A stretch of 64,000 nucleotides of DNA from Candidatus Bipolaricaulota bacterium (GCA_937921255.1 CAKZSO010000013.1:45495-109494), one strand, 5' to 3'; positions 48,384 through 59,046 are shown, counted from the stretch's first letter. Notes: generated by a model not told the origin, from the sequence alone. Translations and numbers: made by a program.

Positions 48384-49820
48384 GTGGGCGGGGTGCCACG
48401 GGGTTCGGAGGACGGAGGGGGATCCGCGCAGGTGCAGCTGGACGCGACGCGTTCTCGAGAGCGTTTCGGGGGGGAATGCGTGGGCGGGACGCTGGGGTCC
48501 ATCCTGGAGTCCATCGCTGACCTCGCGTTGCGGCAGACGTCATTTCGGCGGGTCGTGGTCAGTGTTTATGAACCACCGCTGACCCCGACGGGCGAGCCCT
48601 CTCGTGTGGTGGCGTACGCAGCGCGCGGGCTCGTTCCAGAAGAGGAGGCGGTGCTGCGCCGGTTCGTCGAGCGGGGCGGCACCGTCACTGCCTCACGCTT
48701 CCCCCCTCCCTACCGGATCGGTTCCTCCTACTACATTCCCGCGACAGCGGCTGTGGAAGAGGTGTCCCCCCTTGTGAGGAGCCGCCGTCGGTTCATCGTA
48801 CCGGGGGGCTGGCATCAGGATGATCTCCTGCTCACCCCGCTTGAATTCAAGGGACAGATCCTCGGTGCGATCTCGGTGGATGACCCCCGCGACGGATCCC
48901 GTCCCGCTCCCGCCACGCTCCATGCTCTCGCGGAGCTGGCACGCCTGGCCGTCGCCTCCCTCCGCAGCGCCGGAAAGTCGCGTCGCTTCGACCCGGACCA
49001 ATCCCTGTTCCGCGTCCTGGCCGAGCACTGCATGGCGGGGTTCTTGGTGACGGAAGGGGATCGCCTCTCCTACGTGAACGGGCGGGTCGTGGACCTCTTT
49101 GGCTACTCACGGGAGGAGCTCCTCGCTCTGTGCCCGTGGTGGCAACTCATCCATCCCGACGAGCGGGCAGCGGTCCTCAAGCCGAGGGGGGAACTCCAGC
49201 GGGCGGGGGTGAGGGCCCGCGGCGTCCGCAAGGATGCGAGCACGGTGTGGCTCCTTGTGCGTACCTACCCCCTACAGTGCCTGGACCGCCAGGCCCACTT
49301 GGTGGACTTGCTCGACATCAGCGAGCAAGTTCAGACCGAAGCATTGTTGCGCGAGAAGGCGATGCACGACCCCTTGACCGGCCTCCTCAACCGCCACTAC
49401 TTCGACGAGACCATCTTCACCGAGCTCAAGCGTTCCCAGCGCTACAAGCGCTCGTTCACCCTCCTCCTCACCGACCTCCGGGGGTTCAAGCGGGTGAACG
49501 ACCAACTGGGACATGCCCGCGGGGATGATGTCTTGCGTTCCATTGCGCAGCTCATCCGGCAGACCCTGCGCGAGAGCGACTGGGTCGTTCGGTACGGGGG
49601 AGACGAGTTCCTGATCGTCCTACCCGAGACAGCCGGGCCCGTGGACGCCGTGGTTCAGCGACTGCGGACGGCGGTGGAACTTTGGAACCGCCAACACCTC
49701 CCCGAGGTCCCACTCACGATCGACGTCGGGTGGGCCACCTGGGACCCCAACCAACCCTCTACGATCCGCGAACTCATCGAGGCCGCCGACGCCATGATGT
49801 ACGCCGACAAGCGGCGGTAG
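48384..49820 (+). CDS. GAF/PAS/GGDEF diguanylate cyclase
   Basis: PAS (FLVTEGDRLSYVNGRVVDLFGYSREEL), GGDEF with upstream RxxD (RESDWVVRYGGDEF); start uncertain (ORF opens at 48315). Confidence 0.88.
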   Translation: MGGVPRGSEDGGGSAQVQLDATRSRERFGGECVGGTLGSILESIADLALRQTSFRRVVVSVYEPPLTPTGEPSRVVAYAARGLVPEEEAVLRRFVERGGTVTASRFPPPYRIGSSYYIPATAAVEEVSPLVRSRRRFIVPGGWHQDDLLLTPLEFKGQILGAISVDDPRDGSRPAPATLHALAELARLAVASLRSAGKSRRFDPDQSLFRVLAEHCMAGFLVTEGDRLSYVNGRVVDLFGYSREELLALCPWWQLIHPDERAAVLKPRGELQRAGVRARGVRKDASTVWLLVRTYPLQCLDRQAHLVDLLDISEQVQTEALLREKAMHDPLTGLLNRHYFDETIFTELKRSQRYKRSFTLLLTDLRGFKRVNDQLGHARGDDVLRSIAQLIRQTLRESDWVVRYGGDEFLIVLPETAGPVDAVVQRLRTAVELWNRQHLPEVPLTIDVGWATWDPNQPSTIRELIEAADAMMYADKRR

Positions 49821-49896
49821 GGCCAGCAAACGCCGTGGGAGGACCGAGGCCCTCCCATGATCTACGTGTCTCCTGCTCTGGGGCATAATCGTCTCA

Positions 49897-50781
49897 ATGG
49901 TCGGCTGGGCGGAGTCGAGGATGTGGATCGTCCGGTTGATCGGCCCGGCTGTGGTCCTCGTATTCACCCTTGAGTGCACCAGTGCGGGCCCCCTCCCAGC
50001 CCGAATGATCCTAACGGGAACCCCTCCGGTTGGACCAACGTGGCTACCTGCAGGCGACGGAGCGCGGATTCCGGCAGGGTGCGGACCGGAGGCGGCACGG
50101 ATCCTCCTCGCCTACTACGACCGGCGGTACGGATACCGGTTCGTGGACGATGACCCCCTCGCAGCGATCCAAGAGCTCCACAGGCGGATGGGAACGATCA
50201 CCGTCACCTGGGAAGGCGTTTCCCAGGGCCTCACCTGGCCGTGGGCGTTCGCCCCCGGTCTGCGCGGGTACATCGAGTCCCGGTGCTCCGGCGGGACGAG
50301 GATCGGGACCCTAAGCGCGAGCCTGAGCACGGCCTTCGCGCGATCGGTGGAACTCGTCCGCCTCGGGGTCCCCCACGTGATCCTGTTCGACTGGCAGAAC
50401 GCGGGGGGGATCTTCCCAAACCACTACGCGGTCGTAGTCGGCTACGACGGAAGCGCGGGCCGCCAGTACCTTGTCCTGAACCCCGGTTGGGGGTACGACT
50501 TCCAGCTCCTCGACCTCAGCGATCCGGGAGTTGCCCCCGTGACCCTGTTCTGGATCGAGGAGCTTCCCCCACCCTCGGAAGCCGAACCGGGTCTCCGGGT
50601 CGGCCCTCCGTCCGCTGTTGGGATGTGGGAACGAAACCACGACGAAACCGTTCAGCTCAGGCCCGTGCTCCGGTTGCACGGCGACCCGGGAAGCACCGTC
50701 CGCTGGCCTCCGTCATCACGGGTTCAGTTCCTCCTACCGGGGGTGACCGACCTCGCAATCGCGATCTGGGACGGACCGTAG
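49897..50781 (+). CDS. C39-like secreted cysteine peptidase-family protein
   Basis: Signal peptide; IPAGCGPEAARILLAYY Cys motif and FPNHYAVVVGYD His motif. Confidence 0.7.
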   Translation: MVGWAESRMWIVRLIGPAVVLVFTLECTSAGPLPARMILTGTPPVGPTWLPAGDGARIPAGCGPEAARILLAYYDRRYGYRFVDDDPLAAIQELHRRMGTITVTWEGVSQGLTWPWAFAPGLRGYIESRCSGGTRIGTLSASLSTAFARSVELVRLGVPHVILFDWQNAGGIFPNHYAVVVGYDGSAGRQYLVLNPGWGYDFQLLDLSDPGVAPVTLFWIEELPPPSEAEPGLRVGPPSAVGMWERNHDETVQLRPVLRLHGDPGSTVRWPPSSRVQFLLPGVTDLAIAIWDGP

Positions 50782-50908
50782 CCCCGATCGCGGAGCAAGC
50801 CATGGGGACTGCCAACGAACCCCTGGGCACCTCCGGAGACCCGCGCCGGTCTGGCCGGACAGTTGGCGCAGCGGATCGCTGCCGCTAGAGTAGCGGGGTG
50901 AGCCGCTC

Positions 50909-51889
50909 GTGACCACGCCCACGCGCAACTTGGCCCTGGAGCTCGTCCGCGTCACCGAGGCCGCCGCGATGGCTGCAGGGCGGTTCATGGGACGCGGCGA
51001 CAAGGCCGCCGCCGACCAGGCGGCCGTCGAGGCGATGCGGTTCATGCTCGCGAGCGTGGAGATGGACGGCGTGGTCGTGATTGGAGAGGGGGAGAAGGAC
51101 GAGGCCCCCATGCTCTACAACGGGGAGCGGGTCGGCACCGGAGCCCCACCCCAGGTCGACATCGCCGTGGACCCGATCGATGGAACGCGCCCGCTTGCCA
51201 CCGGAAACCTCAACGCGATCTCGACCGTCGCCATTGCCCCCCGGGGGACGATGTTCGACCCGGGGCCGTTTGTCTACATGAACAAGCTCGCCGTGGGCCC
51301 GGCGGCGAAGGGCCAGGTGGACATCACCGCGTCGGTGGAGGCCAACCTCGCTGCCATCGCCCGCGCCAAGGGGGACCGGATTGAGGACCTCACCGTGATC
51401 ATCCTCGACCGCCCCCGCCACGAGACGCTCATCGCCGACGTCCGCCGCCTCAGGGCCCGGATCCGGCTCATCCCCGACGGCGACGTAGCGGCGGCGCTCA
51501 TGACGGCGTGGCCGGAGTCGGGGATCGACGTCCTCCTCGGGATCGGCGGGACGCCGGAGGGGGTCCTGGCGGCGTGTGCCCTGCGGGCGATGGGCGGGGA
51601 GATCCAGGGGCGGCTTGTCGCCCGCGACGAGTACGAGCTCCGCCGCGGCCGGGACCTGGGCTACGAGTTCGAGAAGACCCTTACGATGGACGACCTCGTG
51701 GCCTCAGACGACGTGTGCTTTGCCGCCACCGGGATCACCGACGGCGAGCTCCTCCGCGGCGTGAAGTACTCCGGCGGCGGGGCAACTACAGACAGCCTCG
51801 TCGTCCGTGGCCTCTCGGGCACCGTGCGCCAGGTACGGGCCACCCACCGGTTGGAGAAGCTGAACCGGATCAGCCCAATCTCTTACTGA
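50909..51889 (+). CDS. glpX: Class II fructose-1,6-bisphosphatase
   Basis: GEGEKDEAPMLYNGE, DIAVDPIDGTRPLATG, GIGGTPEGVLAACALRAMGGE. Confidence 0.95.
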   Translation: MTTPTRNLALELVRVTEAAAMAAGRFMGRGDKAAADQAAVEAMRFMLASVEMDGVVVIGEGEKDEAPMLYNGERVGTGAPPQVDIAVDPIDGTRPLATGNLNAISTVAIAPRGTMFDPGPFVYMNKLAVGPAAKGQVDITASVEANLAAIARAKGDRIEDLTVIILDRPRHETLIADVRRLRARIRLIPDGDVAAALMTAWPESGIDVLLGIGGTPEGVLAACALRAMGGEIQGRLVARDEYELRRGRDLGYEFEKTLTMDDLVASDDVCFAATGITDGELLRGVKYSGGGATTDSLVVRGLSGTVRQVRATHRLEKLNRISPISY

Positions 51890-51917
51890 GCCGCCAGGCC
51901 ACACCCACAGTTCAACG

Positions 51918-52298
51918 CTACCGCCGGCGGGTGGGGAGGCGGAGGATGTGCCACGACACGCCCAAAGCAACCGCCGCGAGGAGCAGGCGCATCCAGGTCG
52001 CCTGGGCGACGAACGTCGCCGAGATCGCCACCGAGCCCCAGATGATTGCGAGCGTCCCCGCCTTCCACGTCCAGGGAAGGCCCCGCCCGTCCTCGTAGTC
52101 GCGAAGGCACCGGCCAAACAGCCGGTTCCCACGGAGCCAACGGTGAAGCCGCGGCGAACTGCGGGCAAAGAGCCACGCGGCGAGGAGGAGGAACGGCGTG
52201 GCCGGAACGACCGGGAGGATCCAGCCGATGACCGCCAGCCCGACGCAGAGGAGCCCGCACGCGGTGAGGATCAGGCGCCGGACGCGGGGAGAGGCCAC
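51918..52298 (-). CDS. DUF454/YbaN-family inner membrane protein
   Basis: GLAVIGWILPVVPATPFLLLAAWLFARSSPRLHRWL...NRLFGRCLRDYEDGRG. Confidence 0.88.
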   Translation of the reverse strand: MASPRVRRLILTACGLLCVGLAVIGWILPVVPATPFLLLAAWLFARSSPRLHRWLRGNRLFGRCLRDYEDGRGLPWTWKAGTLAIIWGSVAISATFVAQATWMRLLLAAVALGVSWHILRLPTRRR

Positions 52299-52303
52299 GC
52301 CCG

Positions 52304-53440
52304 TCAGGCCGGGGCCACCCGGGATGGGCGGCTCCGCGCAAGGGCGGCGATCTCGTCCGCGATGTCGAGCGAGGCGTGGGGGTAGGCGATCTTCCGGGTG
52401 TTCGCCGCGTGGCGGGCGAGCTCGGGGGGGAAGGAGACCCAGCCGGCGAGGGTCGCCCGCACCTCGTCCGGGGTCTTCGCGTACACGCCCGCCCCCGCCT
52501 CTACAACGTACTGTACATTCGCAAGCTCGTTCACCATCCCGCCGGTGAGGATCATCGGAAGGCCCATGATCGCCGCCTCAGCGATCACCCCTGGGCCGGG
52601 TTTCCCAATGAGCAGGTCGGCGCCCCGCATCAAGGTCTCCATGTTCGTCACAAACCCGTACACATGGGCGGGGTCCTGCCACGAAACCTCGCGCAGCCGG
52701 GCGGCGAGAGCCTCGTTCTTCCCGGCCACGATCGCGACCTGAGCCCCCAATCCGTCGAGGGACCGGGCGAGCCGCTCCATCGCCCCCATCCCCTCGGCCC
52801 CGCTCACCACGAGCGCGGTGAGGAGATGCGGGTCCCAGCCGAGCTCCTCCCGAGCCTCGGCCTTCGTCTTCTCAAGGAGGGCGAACTTGGGGTGGGCGGG
52901 GTGGCCCACCAGCCGCAGCTTCTCGCGCGCCAGGCCCAGCTTGATCCCCTTCTCGATCGCGCTCTCCGTCGGCACCAGGCACCGATCCACCTCGGGGTGG
53001 AACCACCCGCTGTGCGGGGAGGCCATGTCCGTGATCACGGTGAGGAGGGGGAGCGAAACGCCCGATGCGCGACGAGCGGCCACCGCGAGCCCGCTGAACC
53101 CAGCGTGGAGGACCACCGCCGCCGACCACGTGGCGTAGGCGCGGCCGAGCGGGCCCTTGCGGCCGACCAGATGGGACAAGCTTCCCCGTCCTACCCTCAA
53201 CGCCATCGCACGGTCGATCGCCGCGACAAAGAGATCGTACGACGGCTGGTGGTGCCGCACCCACCACGGGTAGATCTCCGGGGCGCGGTGGAGGGGGGGG
53301 ATCCCGCACTTCCGGAACACGTCGAAGTACTCGCACTTGAACGTGTCGGGATAGCGGTGGTCGAGCGCCGCCTCGATGGCCCGGCCCGCGGCGCGGTGGC
53401 CGCCCCCCGTGTCCGACATGAGGAACCCCACTCGGATCAT
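52304..53440 (-). CDS. MGDG synthase/MurG-like glycosyltransferase
   Basis: MIRVGFLMSDTGGGHRAAGRAIEAAL; VYGFVTNMETLMRGADLLIGKPGPGVIAEAAIMGLPMI. Confidence 0.88.
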   Translation of the reverse strand: MIRVGFLMSDTGGGHRAAGRAIEAALDHRYPDTFKCEYFDVFRKCGIPPLHRAPEIYPWWVRHHQPSYDLFVAAIDRAMALRVGRGSLSHLVGRKGPLGRAYATWSAAVVLHAGFSGLAVAARRASGVSLPLLTVITDMASPHSGWFHPEVDRCLVPTESAIEKGIKLGLAREKLRLVGHPAHPKFALLEKTKAEAREELGWDPHLLTALVVSGAEGMGAMERLARSLDGLGAQVAIVAGKNEALAARLREVSWQDPAHVYGFVTNMETLMRGADLLIGKPGPGVIAEAAIMGLPMILTGGMVNELANVQYVVEAGAGVYAKTPDEVRATLAGWVSFPPELARHAANTRKIAYPHASLDIADEIAALARSRPSRVAPA

Positions 53441-53558
53441 CGGACGGGGACTATACGCGGACCGAGCTCGCTCGGGCAACCTCCCGGGCCAAGGAAACGT
53501 TCCCCAAGAGCTGCGGAGACGAGGAGCGGGGCGGAAAGACGGCTCAGGAGTCTGCTTC

Positions 53559-53635
53559 TGGTCGGAGCGAGCGGATTTGAACCGCTGACCCCTGGCCCCC
53601 CATGCCAGTGCGCTACCATGCTGCGCCACGCTCCG
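53559..53635 (-). tRNA. tRNA-Pro (anticodon GGG), CCA encoded
   Basis: CGGAGCG/CGCTCCG acceptor, CTGGC-ATGGGGG-GCCAG anticodon arm, AGCGGTTCAAATCCGCT T-arm. Confidence 0.92.
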
Positions 53636-53752
53636 CCGCAAGGGATGGTATCGTCCCCGCCACCCCGCGCCAACCCTCCCGCCGGAACGGACGGCCGCTG
53701 CCCTGGTAGGCACTCCCCCTCGCGGTTATGCTGATTCGCACTGGAGCTTGGG

Positions 53753-56488
53753 ATGACACACGACGCCGATCAACCATGGCACGCGGTTCCCAACGATGAG
53801 CTTCTCCGGAGGTTGGGCACCGGCGACGAGGGCCTGCGGACCGCCGAGGTTGCCCGCCGGCGGGAGGAGTTCGGCCCCAACGCGCTGGATGGCGAGGCGC
53901 CGATCACCCCCCTCCAGGTCCTCGCCCACCAACTCCACCACCCGCTGATCTACCTCCTCCTCGGTGCGGCCGGGGTGTCGGTCCTCGCCGGCCACGCCGT
54001 CGACGCGATCATCATCGGGGGCGTGGTCGTTGTGAACACGCTTCTCGGGGCGGTGCAGGAGTGGCGGGCGGACAAGGCGCTGGAGACCCTGCACCGCATG
54101 GCCTCCCCCCACGCCCAGGTCCGTCGCGACGGGAAGGTCGTGGAGGTGAACGCCGATGAGGTCGTCCCCGGCGACATCCTCCTCCTAGAGACGGGGCACC
54201 GCGTGGCAGCGGACGCCCGCGTGCTCGACGCCGCCGACCTCATCGTGGACGAGTCTGCCCTCACCGGGGAGAGCGAGCCGGTGGCCAAGGCGCCCGGTGT
54301 CCTCCCCAAGGAGACCCCGCTTGCCGACCGGACGAACATGGTGTGGTCCTCCACCGCTGTCGCCGGGGGCCGCGGGACCGCCGTGGTCGTCGCAACCGGG
54401 ATGCGCACCGCCCTGGGAGGGGTGGCGGCCCAGGTGCGGGAGACCGGACGGGAGCAGACTCCGCTCCAGCGGCGCCTGGCCCGGCTAGGCACGGTGCTCG
54501 GCCTCGCGGGGATCGGCCTCGCGGGTCTGGTGTTCCTGATCGGCCTTCTGCGGGGCTTCGCCTGGCTGGAGATGGTCTTGTTCTCGGTGGCCGTGGCCGT
54601 GTCAGCGATCCCGGAAGGGCTCCCGGCGGTGATCAGCATCACCCTCGCCCTCGGCGTGCAGCGGATGGCCCGCCGCCACGCGATCGTCCGTCGTCTCCCC
54701 GCGGTGGAAACCCTCGGCTCGACAACCGTCATCTGCTCGGACAAAACGGGCACGATCACCCGCAACGAGATGACGGTGACCGCCCTGTGGACGCGCCGGG
54801 GGACCCACGAGGTCACGGGGTCGGGATTTGACCCGTCCGGGGAGATCCGCCCGGCGGACGGGGCCGAGGGAACCGACCCCGCAGTGCCGCTTCTTCTTGA
54901 GATCGGCGCCTTGTGCAACAACGCCCAGCTTGGGGAGGAGGGCGGGGCGTGGCGGGTGCAGGGCACCCCCACCGAGGGGGCGCTCGTTGTCGCCGCCCGC
55001 AAGGGCGGGATCCACCCCAAGCGCCCCCGCCTGGGCGAAATCCCGTTCTCGAGCGACCGAAAGTACATGGCCACCCTCCACCCAGCGGAGACGGGGACGG
55101 TCGCGCTGGTGAAGGGGGCCCCGGACCGCCTGCTCGCCTTCTGTGCCCGGATTCAAGATGGGGACGCGGTCCGCGACCTCACAGACAACGATCGGCGGGA
55201 GATCGAGGCGGCGATCGACACGTTCGCCGGCCGGGCGCTGCGGGTCGTGGCCGGCGCCCGGCGGGAGTTCCCCGACGGAAGGGATCGCTTGGACGAGGGG
55301 GACGTGGAGGAGGGGCTGACGTTCGTTGGGCTGTGGGGGATGGTCGACCCGCCGCGGCCGGAGGCGATTCAGGCGGTCGCCGATGCCCAGCGGGCGGGGA
55401 TCCGCGTGGTGATGATCACCGGGGACCACAAGGCCACCGCCGCGGCGATTGCCCGCGAGGTGGGGATCATCGCCCACGGTGAGGAGGTGATCACCGGGGC
55501 CGAGCTCGACGCGATGGCGGACGAGGAGCTCGCGCAACGGGTAGAGCACGTTGGGGTGTTCGCCCGCGTGACCCCAGCCCACAAGCTGCGCATCCTCCAG
55601 GCCCTCAAGGCCCGCGGCGAGATCGTGGCGATGACTGGCGACGGGGTGAACGACGCCCCGGCCCTCAAGGGAGCGGACATCGGCGTGGCAATGGGCAGGA
55701 CCGGAACCGAGGTCGCCAAGGCGTCTGCGGACATGATCCTCACCGACGACAACTTCGCCACGATCGTCCACGCCGTGGAGGAGGGGCGGGTCATCTTCGC
55801 CAACCTGCGCCGGGTGGTGTACTTCCTCATCACGACGAACCTCGGGGAGATCCTCACCCTGACCGCGGCGCTCGTCGTCGGGCTGCCGCTCCCGCTCACG
55901 GCGATCATGATCCTCTGGATCAACCTCGTCACCGACGGGGCGTGTACGATCCCGTTGGGGATCGAGCCCAAGCATCGGGACGTGCTGCTCGGGCCGCCCC
56001 GGCCGCCGCGGGAGGGTGTGCTCCACCTGCCGGTGGTGCGGCGGATGGCCCTCCTCGCCCCGGTGATGGCGGCGGGGACGCTCGGGCTGTTCGCCCACGA
56101 GCTCCGCACAGGCACCGTCGAGCACGCGATGACGGTGGCGTTCGCGGTTCTCGCCGCGTTCCAGTGGTTCCAGGCCCTCAACGCCCGCTCCAGCCGCCTA
56201 TCGGTCCTGTCCGTGGGGCTGTTCACCAACCGGGCGCTGTGGATCGGGATCAGCGTCGCGGTGGCGCTGCAGCTCCTCGTGATCTACACCCCGGTGGGGC
56301 GGACCATGTTCGGCACGGTGCCCCTCACCGCAGTGGATTGGGTCAAGATTCTGGCCGTGGGGGGCTCGATTCTCCTCGTCGACGAGGCCCTCAAGGCCCT
56401 CGGCGTTCACGGAAAGCGGCCGTCGTCTCTCGGCCGGGGGCCCCACGGGGCGCCCGCCGGCGGGGGCCGGGGCGGGTCTTCTCCGTAG
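53753..56488 (+). CDS. P-type cation-transporting ATPase (Ca2+/P2-like)
   Basis: DESALTGESEPV, ICSDKTGTITRNEMTV, MTGDGVNDAPALKGADIGVAMG. Confidence 0.95.
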   Translation: MTHDADQPWHAVPNDELLRRLGTGDEGLRTAEVARRREEFGPNALDGEAPITPLQVLAHQLHHPLIYLLLGAAGVSVLAGHAVDAIIIGGVVVVNTLLGAVQEWRADKALETLHRMASPHAQVRRDGKVVEVNADEVVPGDILLLETGHRVAADARVLDAADLIVDESALTGESEPVAKAPGVLPKETPLADRTNMVWSSTAVAGGRGTAVVVATGMRTALGGVAAQVRETGREQTPLQRRLARLGTVLGLAGIGLAGLVFLIGLLRGFAWLEMVLFSVAVAVSAIPEGLPAVISITLALGVQRMARRHAIVRRLPAVETLGSTTVICSDKTGTITRNEMTVTALWTRRGTHEVTGSGFDPSGEIRPADGAEGTDPAVPLLLEIGALCNNAQLGEEGGAWRVQGTPTEGALVVAARKGGIHPKRPRLGEIPFSSDRKYMATLHPAETGTVALVKGAPDRLLAFCARIQDGDAVRDLTDNDRREIEAAIDTFAGRALRVVAGARREFPDGRDRLDEGDVEEGLTFVGLWGMVDPPRPEAIQAVADAQRAGIRVVMITGDHKATAAAIAREVGIIAHGEEVITGAELDAMADEELAQRVEHVGVFARVTPAHKLRILQALKARGEIVAMTGDGVNDAPALKGADIGVAMGRTGTEVAKASADMILTDDNFATIVHAVEEGRVIFANLRRVVYFLITTNLGEILTLTAALVVGLPLPLTAIMILWINLVTDGACTIPLGIEPKHRDVLLGPPRPPREGVLHLPVVRRMALLAPVMAAGTLGLFAHELRTGTVEHAMTVAFAVLAAFQWFQALNARSSRLSVLSVGLFTNRALWIGISVAVALQLLVIYTPVGRTMFGTVPLTAVDWVKILAVGGSILLVDEALKALGVHGKRPSSLGRGPHGAPAGGGRGGSSP

Positions 56489-56501
56489 GGCAGGAGGTCG
56501 G

Positions 56502-57953
56502 ATGATCGGGGTCAGCGTGGCGGTGGGGGTCGTAGGCGGGCTGGCAGGGGTTGCCGTGGCGCGCGCGCTTCGGCTGCGGGCCGAGCAACCAGGGGAACCG
56601 GTGAACGCACCGCCCGTGGACGCAGGGCAGCTCGCCGAACACCTCGCGGCGGCGATCCGCTGCCCGACGATCTCCCATCAGGACCCGGCCCAGTTTGATC
56701 CCCGGCCGTTCGCCGAGCTCCGCGGCGCCCTCGAGCGGGCGTTCCCCCGCCTCCACGCGACGCTCAGGCGGGAGACCGTGTCCGAGCACAGCCTCCTCTA
56801 CACCTGGGAGGGCGCCGACCCCTCGCTCCGCCCGGCCCTCCTCATGGGCCACCTCGACGTCGTCCCGGTCGAGGCGGGGGCGGAGAAGCACTGGACCCAC
56901 CCGCCCTTCTCTGGGGCGATCGCGGACGGGTTCGTGTGGGGCCGGGGAACGCTCGACACGAAGGGGAGCGTGGTGGCGATCCTCGAGGCGGTGGAGACCC
57001 TCCTCGAACAGGGGTTCCGTCCCCGGCGCACGGTGTACCTCGCGTTCGGGCACGACGAGGAGGTCTCCGGACGTCGTGGGGCAAAGGTGATGGCTGACCT
57101 CCTCCGCTCCCGGGGCGTTGAACTGGAATGGGTGGTCGACGAGGGGGGAGCGATCCTCGCCGAGGGTTCCGTGTCCGGGGTCCGGGCACCGGTGGCGCTG
57201 GTCGGGGTGGCGGAGAAGGGCTACCTCACCCTCCGCCTCACCGCCGAGGGCCAGGGGGGCCACTCGGCGATGCCGCCCCGGAACACCGCGGTCAGGAGGC
57301 TCGCGCGGGCGGTCGAGCGCCTAGAGCGTCACCCCTTCCCGCCCCAGCTTCGCGAGCCGACGCTTGAGCTCCTCGCCGCCACCGCCCCGCAGATGCCGTT
57401 CGCGAGGAAGCTCGCCCTCGCCAACCTCTGGCTCAGCGGACCGTTCGTGGCCTGGACCATGGCACGGAACCGGACCACCGCCGCCCTCGTCCGGACCACC
57501 GCTGCGGTGACGGTCCTCCAGGCTGGGACGAAGGAGAACGTGGTCCCTCAAACCGCCCAGGCGACGGTCAACCTGCGCCTGCTCCCTGGCGAGTCGGTGG
57601 AGACAGTCCTCGCCCGCGTGCGGCGGGTTCTGGGGCCGGAGGTGTGCGTCGAGCCGGCGTCCGAGGGGTGGAACCCGTCCCCGGTGAGCCCAACCGACGC
57701 CGAGGCATACCGCGCCCTCTCCCGCGTGGTCCGCGGGCTGTTTCCGGAGGCGGTCGTCGCCCCAAACCTCGTCGTCGGGGCCACCGACTCCCGCTACTAC
57801 GCCCCGATCGCCCAGAGCACGCTTCGGTTCGTTCCGATCACCCTCACGCGCGAGGACATGGGCCGGATCCACGGAACGGACGAGCGGATTTCGGTCGAAT
57901 CCCTCGTCCGGTGCGTGGCGTTCTTTGTCCGACTGATCGAGGAGGCAGCGTGA
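56502..57953 (+). CDS. M20-family metallopeptidase (PM20D1-like)
   Basis: LLMGHLDVVPVEA, GRGTLDTKGSVVAILEAVETLL, GHDEEVSGRRGAK, GATDSRYYAP. Confidence 0.92.
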   Translation: MIGVSVAVGVVGGLAGVAVARALRLRAEQPGEPVNAPPVDAGQLAEHLAAAIRCPTISHQDPAQFDPRPFAELRGALERAFPRLHATLRRETVSEHSLLYTWEGADPSLRPALLMGHLDVVPVEAGAEKHWTHPPFSGAIADGFVWGRGTLDTKGSVVAILEAVETLLEQGFRPRRTVYLAFGHDEEVSGRRGAKVMADLLRSRGVELEWVVDEGGAILAEGSVSGVRAPVALVGVAEKGYLTLRLTAEGQGGHSAMPPRNTAVRRLARAVERLERHPFPPQLREPTLELLAATAPQMPFARKLALANLWLSGPFVAWTMARNRTTAALVRTTAAVTVLQAGTKENVVPQTAQATVNLRLLPGESVETVLARVRRVLGPEVCVEPASEGWNPSPVSPTDAEAYRALSRVVRGLFPEAVVAPNLVVGATDSRYYAPIAQSTLRFVPITLTREDMGRIHGTDERISVESLVRCVAFFVRLIEEAA

Positions 57954-58740
57954 CAATCGCAGACCTGAACACAGATCTCGAGCCCCTGTACCGGGTGTGC
58001 CTCGAGGACTGGTCGCCCGAGATGAAGGGTGCCGGAGACCACAAGCGCCGTTGGTACGAGAAGATGAAGGACCACGGCCTGCGGGTGAAGGTGGCCCTCG
58101 ATGACCAGGGCGTGGCGGGCGGGATGATCCAGTACCTCCCGATCGAGCACTCCTTCGCTGAAGGAGAGGACCTGTACATGATCCTCTGCATCTGGGTCCA
58201 CGGGCACGCGGAGGGGCGGGGGAACTTCCAGGGGCAGGGGATGGGCCGGGCCCTCCTCCGCGCCGCGGAGGAGGACGCCCGCGCCCGCGGGGCAAAGGGG
58301 ATCGCGGCGTGGGGCGCGGATCTCCCGTTCTGGATGAGGGCCGAGCGGTTCCGGAACCACGGGTACCGCCAGGCTGATCGGATGGGCATCCAGGTCCTCG
58401 TGTGGAAGCCGTTCGCCCCAGATGCCGTTCCCCCACGGTGGATTCGAACGAAGAACCGCCCCGAGCCCGTCCCGGGCGTGGTGTCCGTGGTGGCGTTTGT
58501 GAACGGGTGCGGCCCGGCGATGAACCTCGTTGCCGAGCGGGCCCGCCGCGCCGCAGCCGGGTTCGGGGACCATGTGCGGTGCGAGATCGTGGACACCTCG
58601 GACCGGGCAACGTTCATCGCGGGGGGATCTCCGACGCCCTGTTCGTCGATGGCAGGGAAGTCCGCACCGGTCCGCCCCCGTCCGAGGAGGAGCTCCGTGC
58701 CCTCCTCGCCCGCCGGGTGCGGAAGCTCCCCCAGCCGTGA
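57950..58740 (+). pseudogene. YoaP-like GNAT acetyltransferase, frameshifted in a G-tract
   Basis: GNAT core (GQGMGRALLRAAEEDARARGAKGIAAWG) then VVSVVAFVNGCGP..DTSDRATFIA; continues in another frame as GGISDALFVDGREVRTGPPPSEEELRALLARRVRKLPQP*. Confidence 0.85.
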
Positions 58741-59046
58741 GACACCAGGGGCCCGAGGAGCACGGGATCTCAGACCTGAGCGCGCCCTGAGACCGCTGGG
58801 CACCTCGCCGGAAGGTCCACCACGAGGAGAGAGCCCCCTCTCCCCATCCTCGGGAGAGGACGAGGAGGCACACACGCTCACGCCGTACGGGCGAAGCGAT
58901 GAGCTGAACCAGTAGGGAGTGGTACGGAGAGAGGAACGGCCAATGCCTCGCCACAGGTGGGGTTCTCGGTGAGGGCGTCCACCAGGCGGGCCCCACACAT
59001 CGGGTCCCAGGTCTTGGGAACCTCAACCCAAACCGCGGAACAACCG

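Noticed and set aside
53437-53673. Small ORFs spanning 53437-53673 (e.g. MARGGGDDTIPCGGAWRSMVAHWHGGPGVSGSNPLAPTRS)
   Set aside because: They read through tRNA-Pro and its flanks.
58870-59040. Possible minus-strand gene fragment (VEVPKTWDPMCGARLVDALTENPTCGEALAVPL)
   Set aside because: Looks peptide-like but has no identifiable start, family or length; too short to support.
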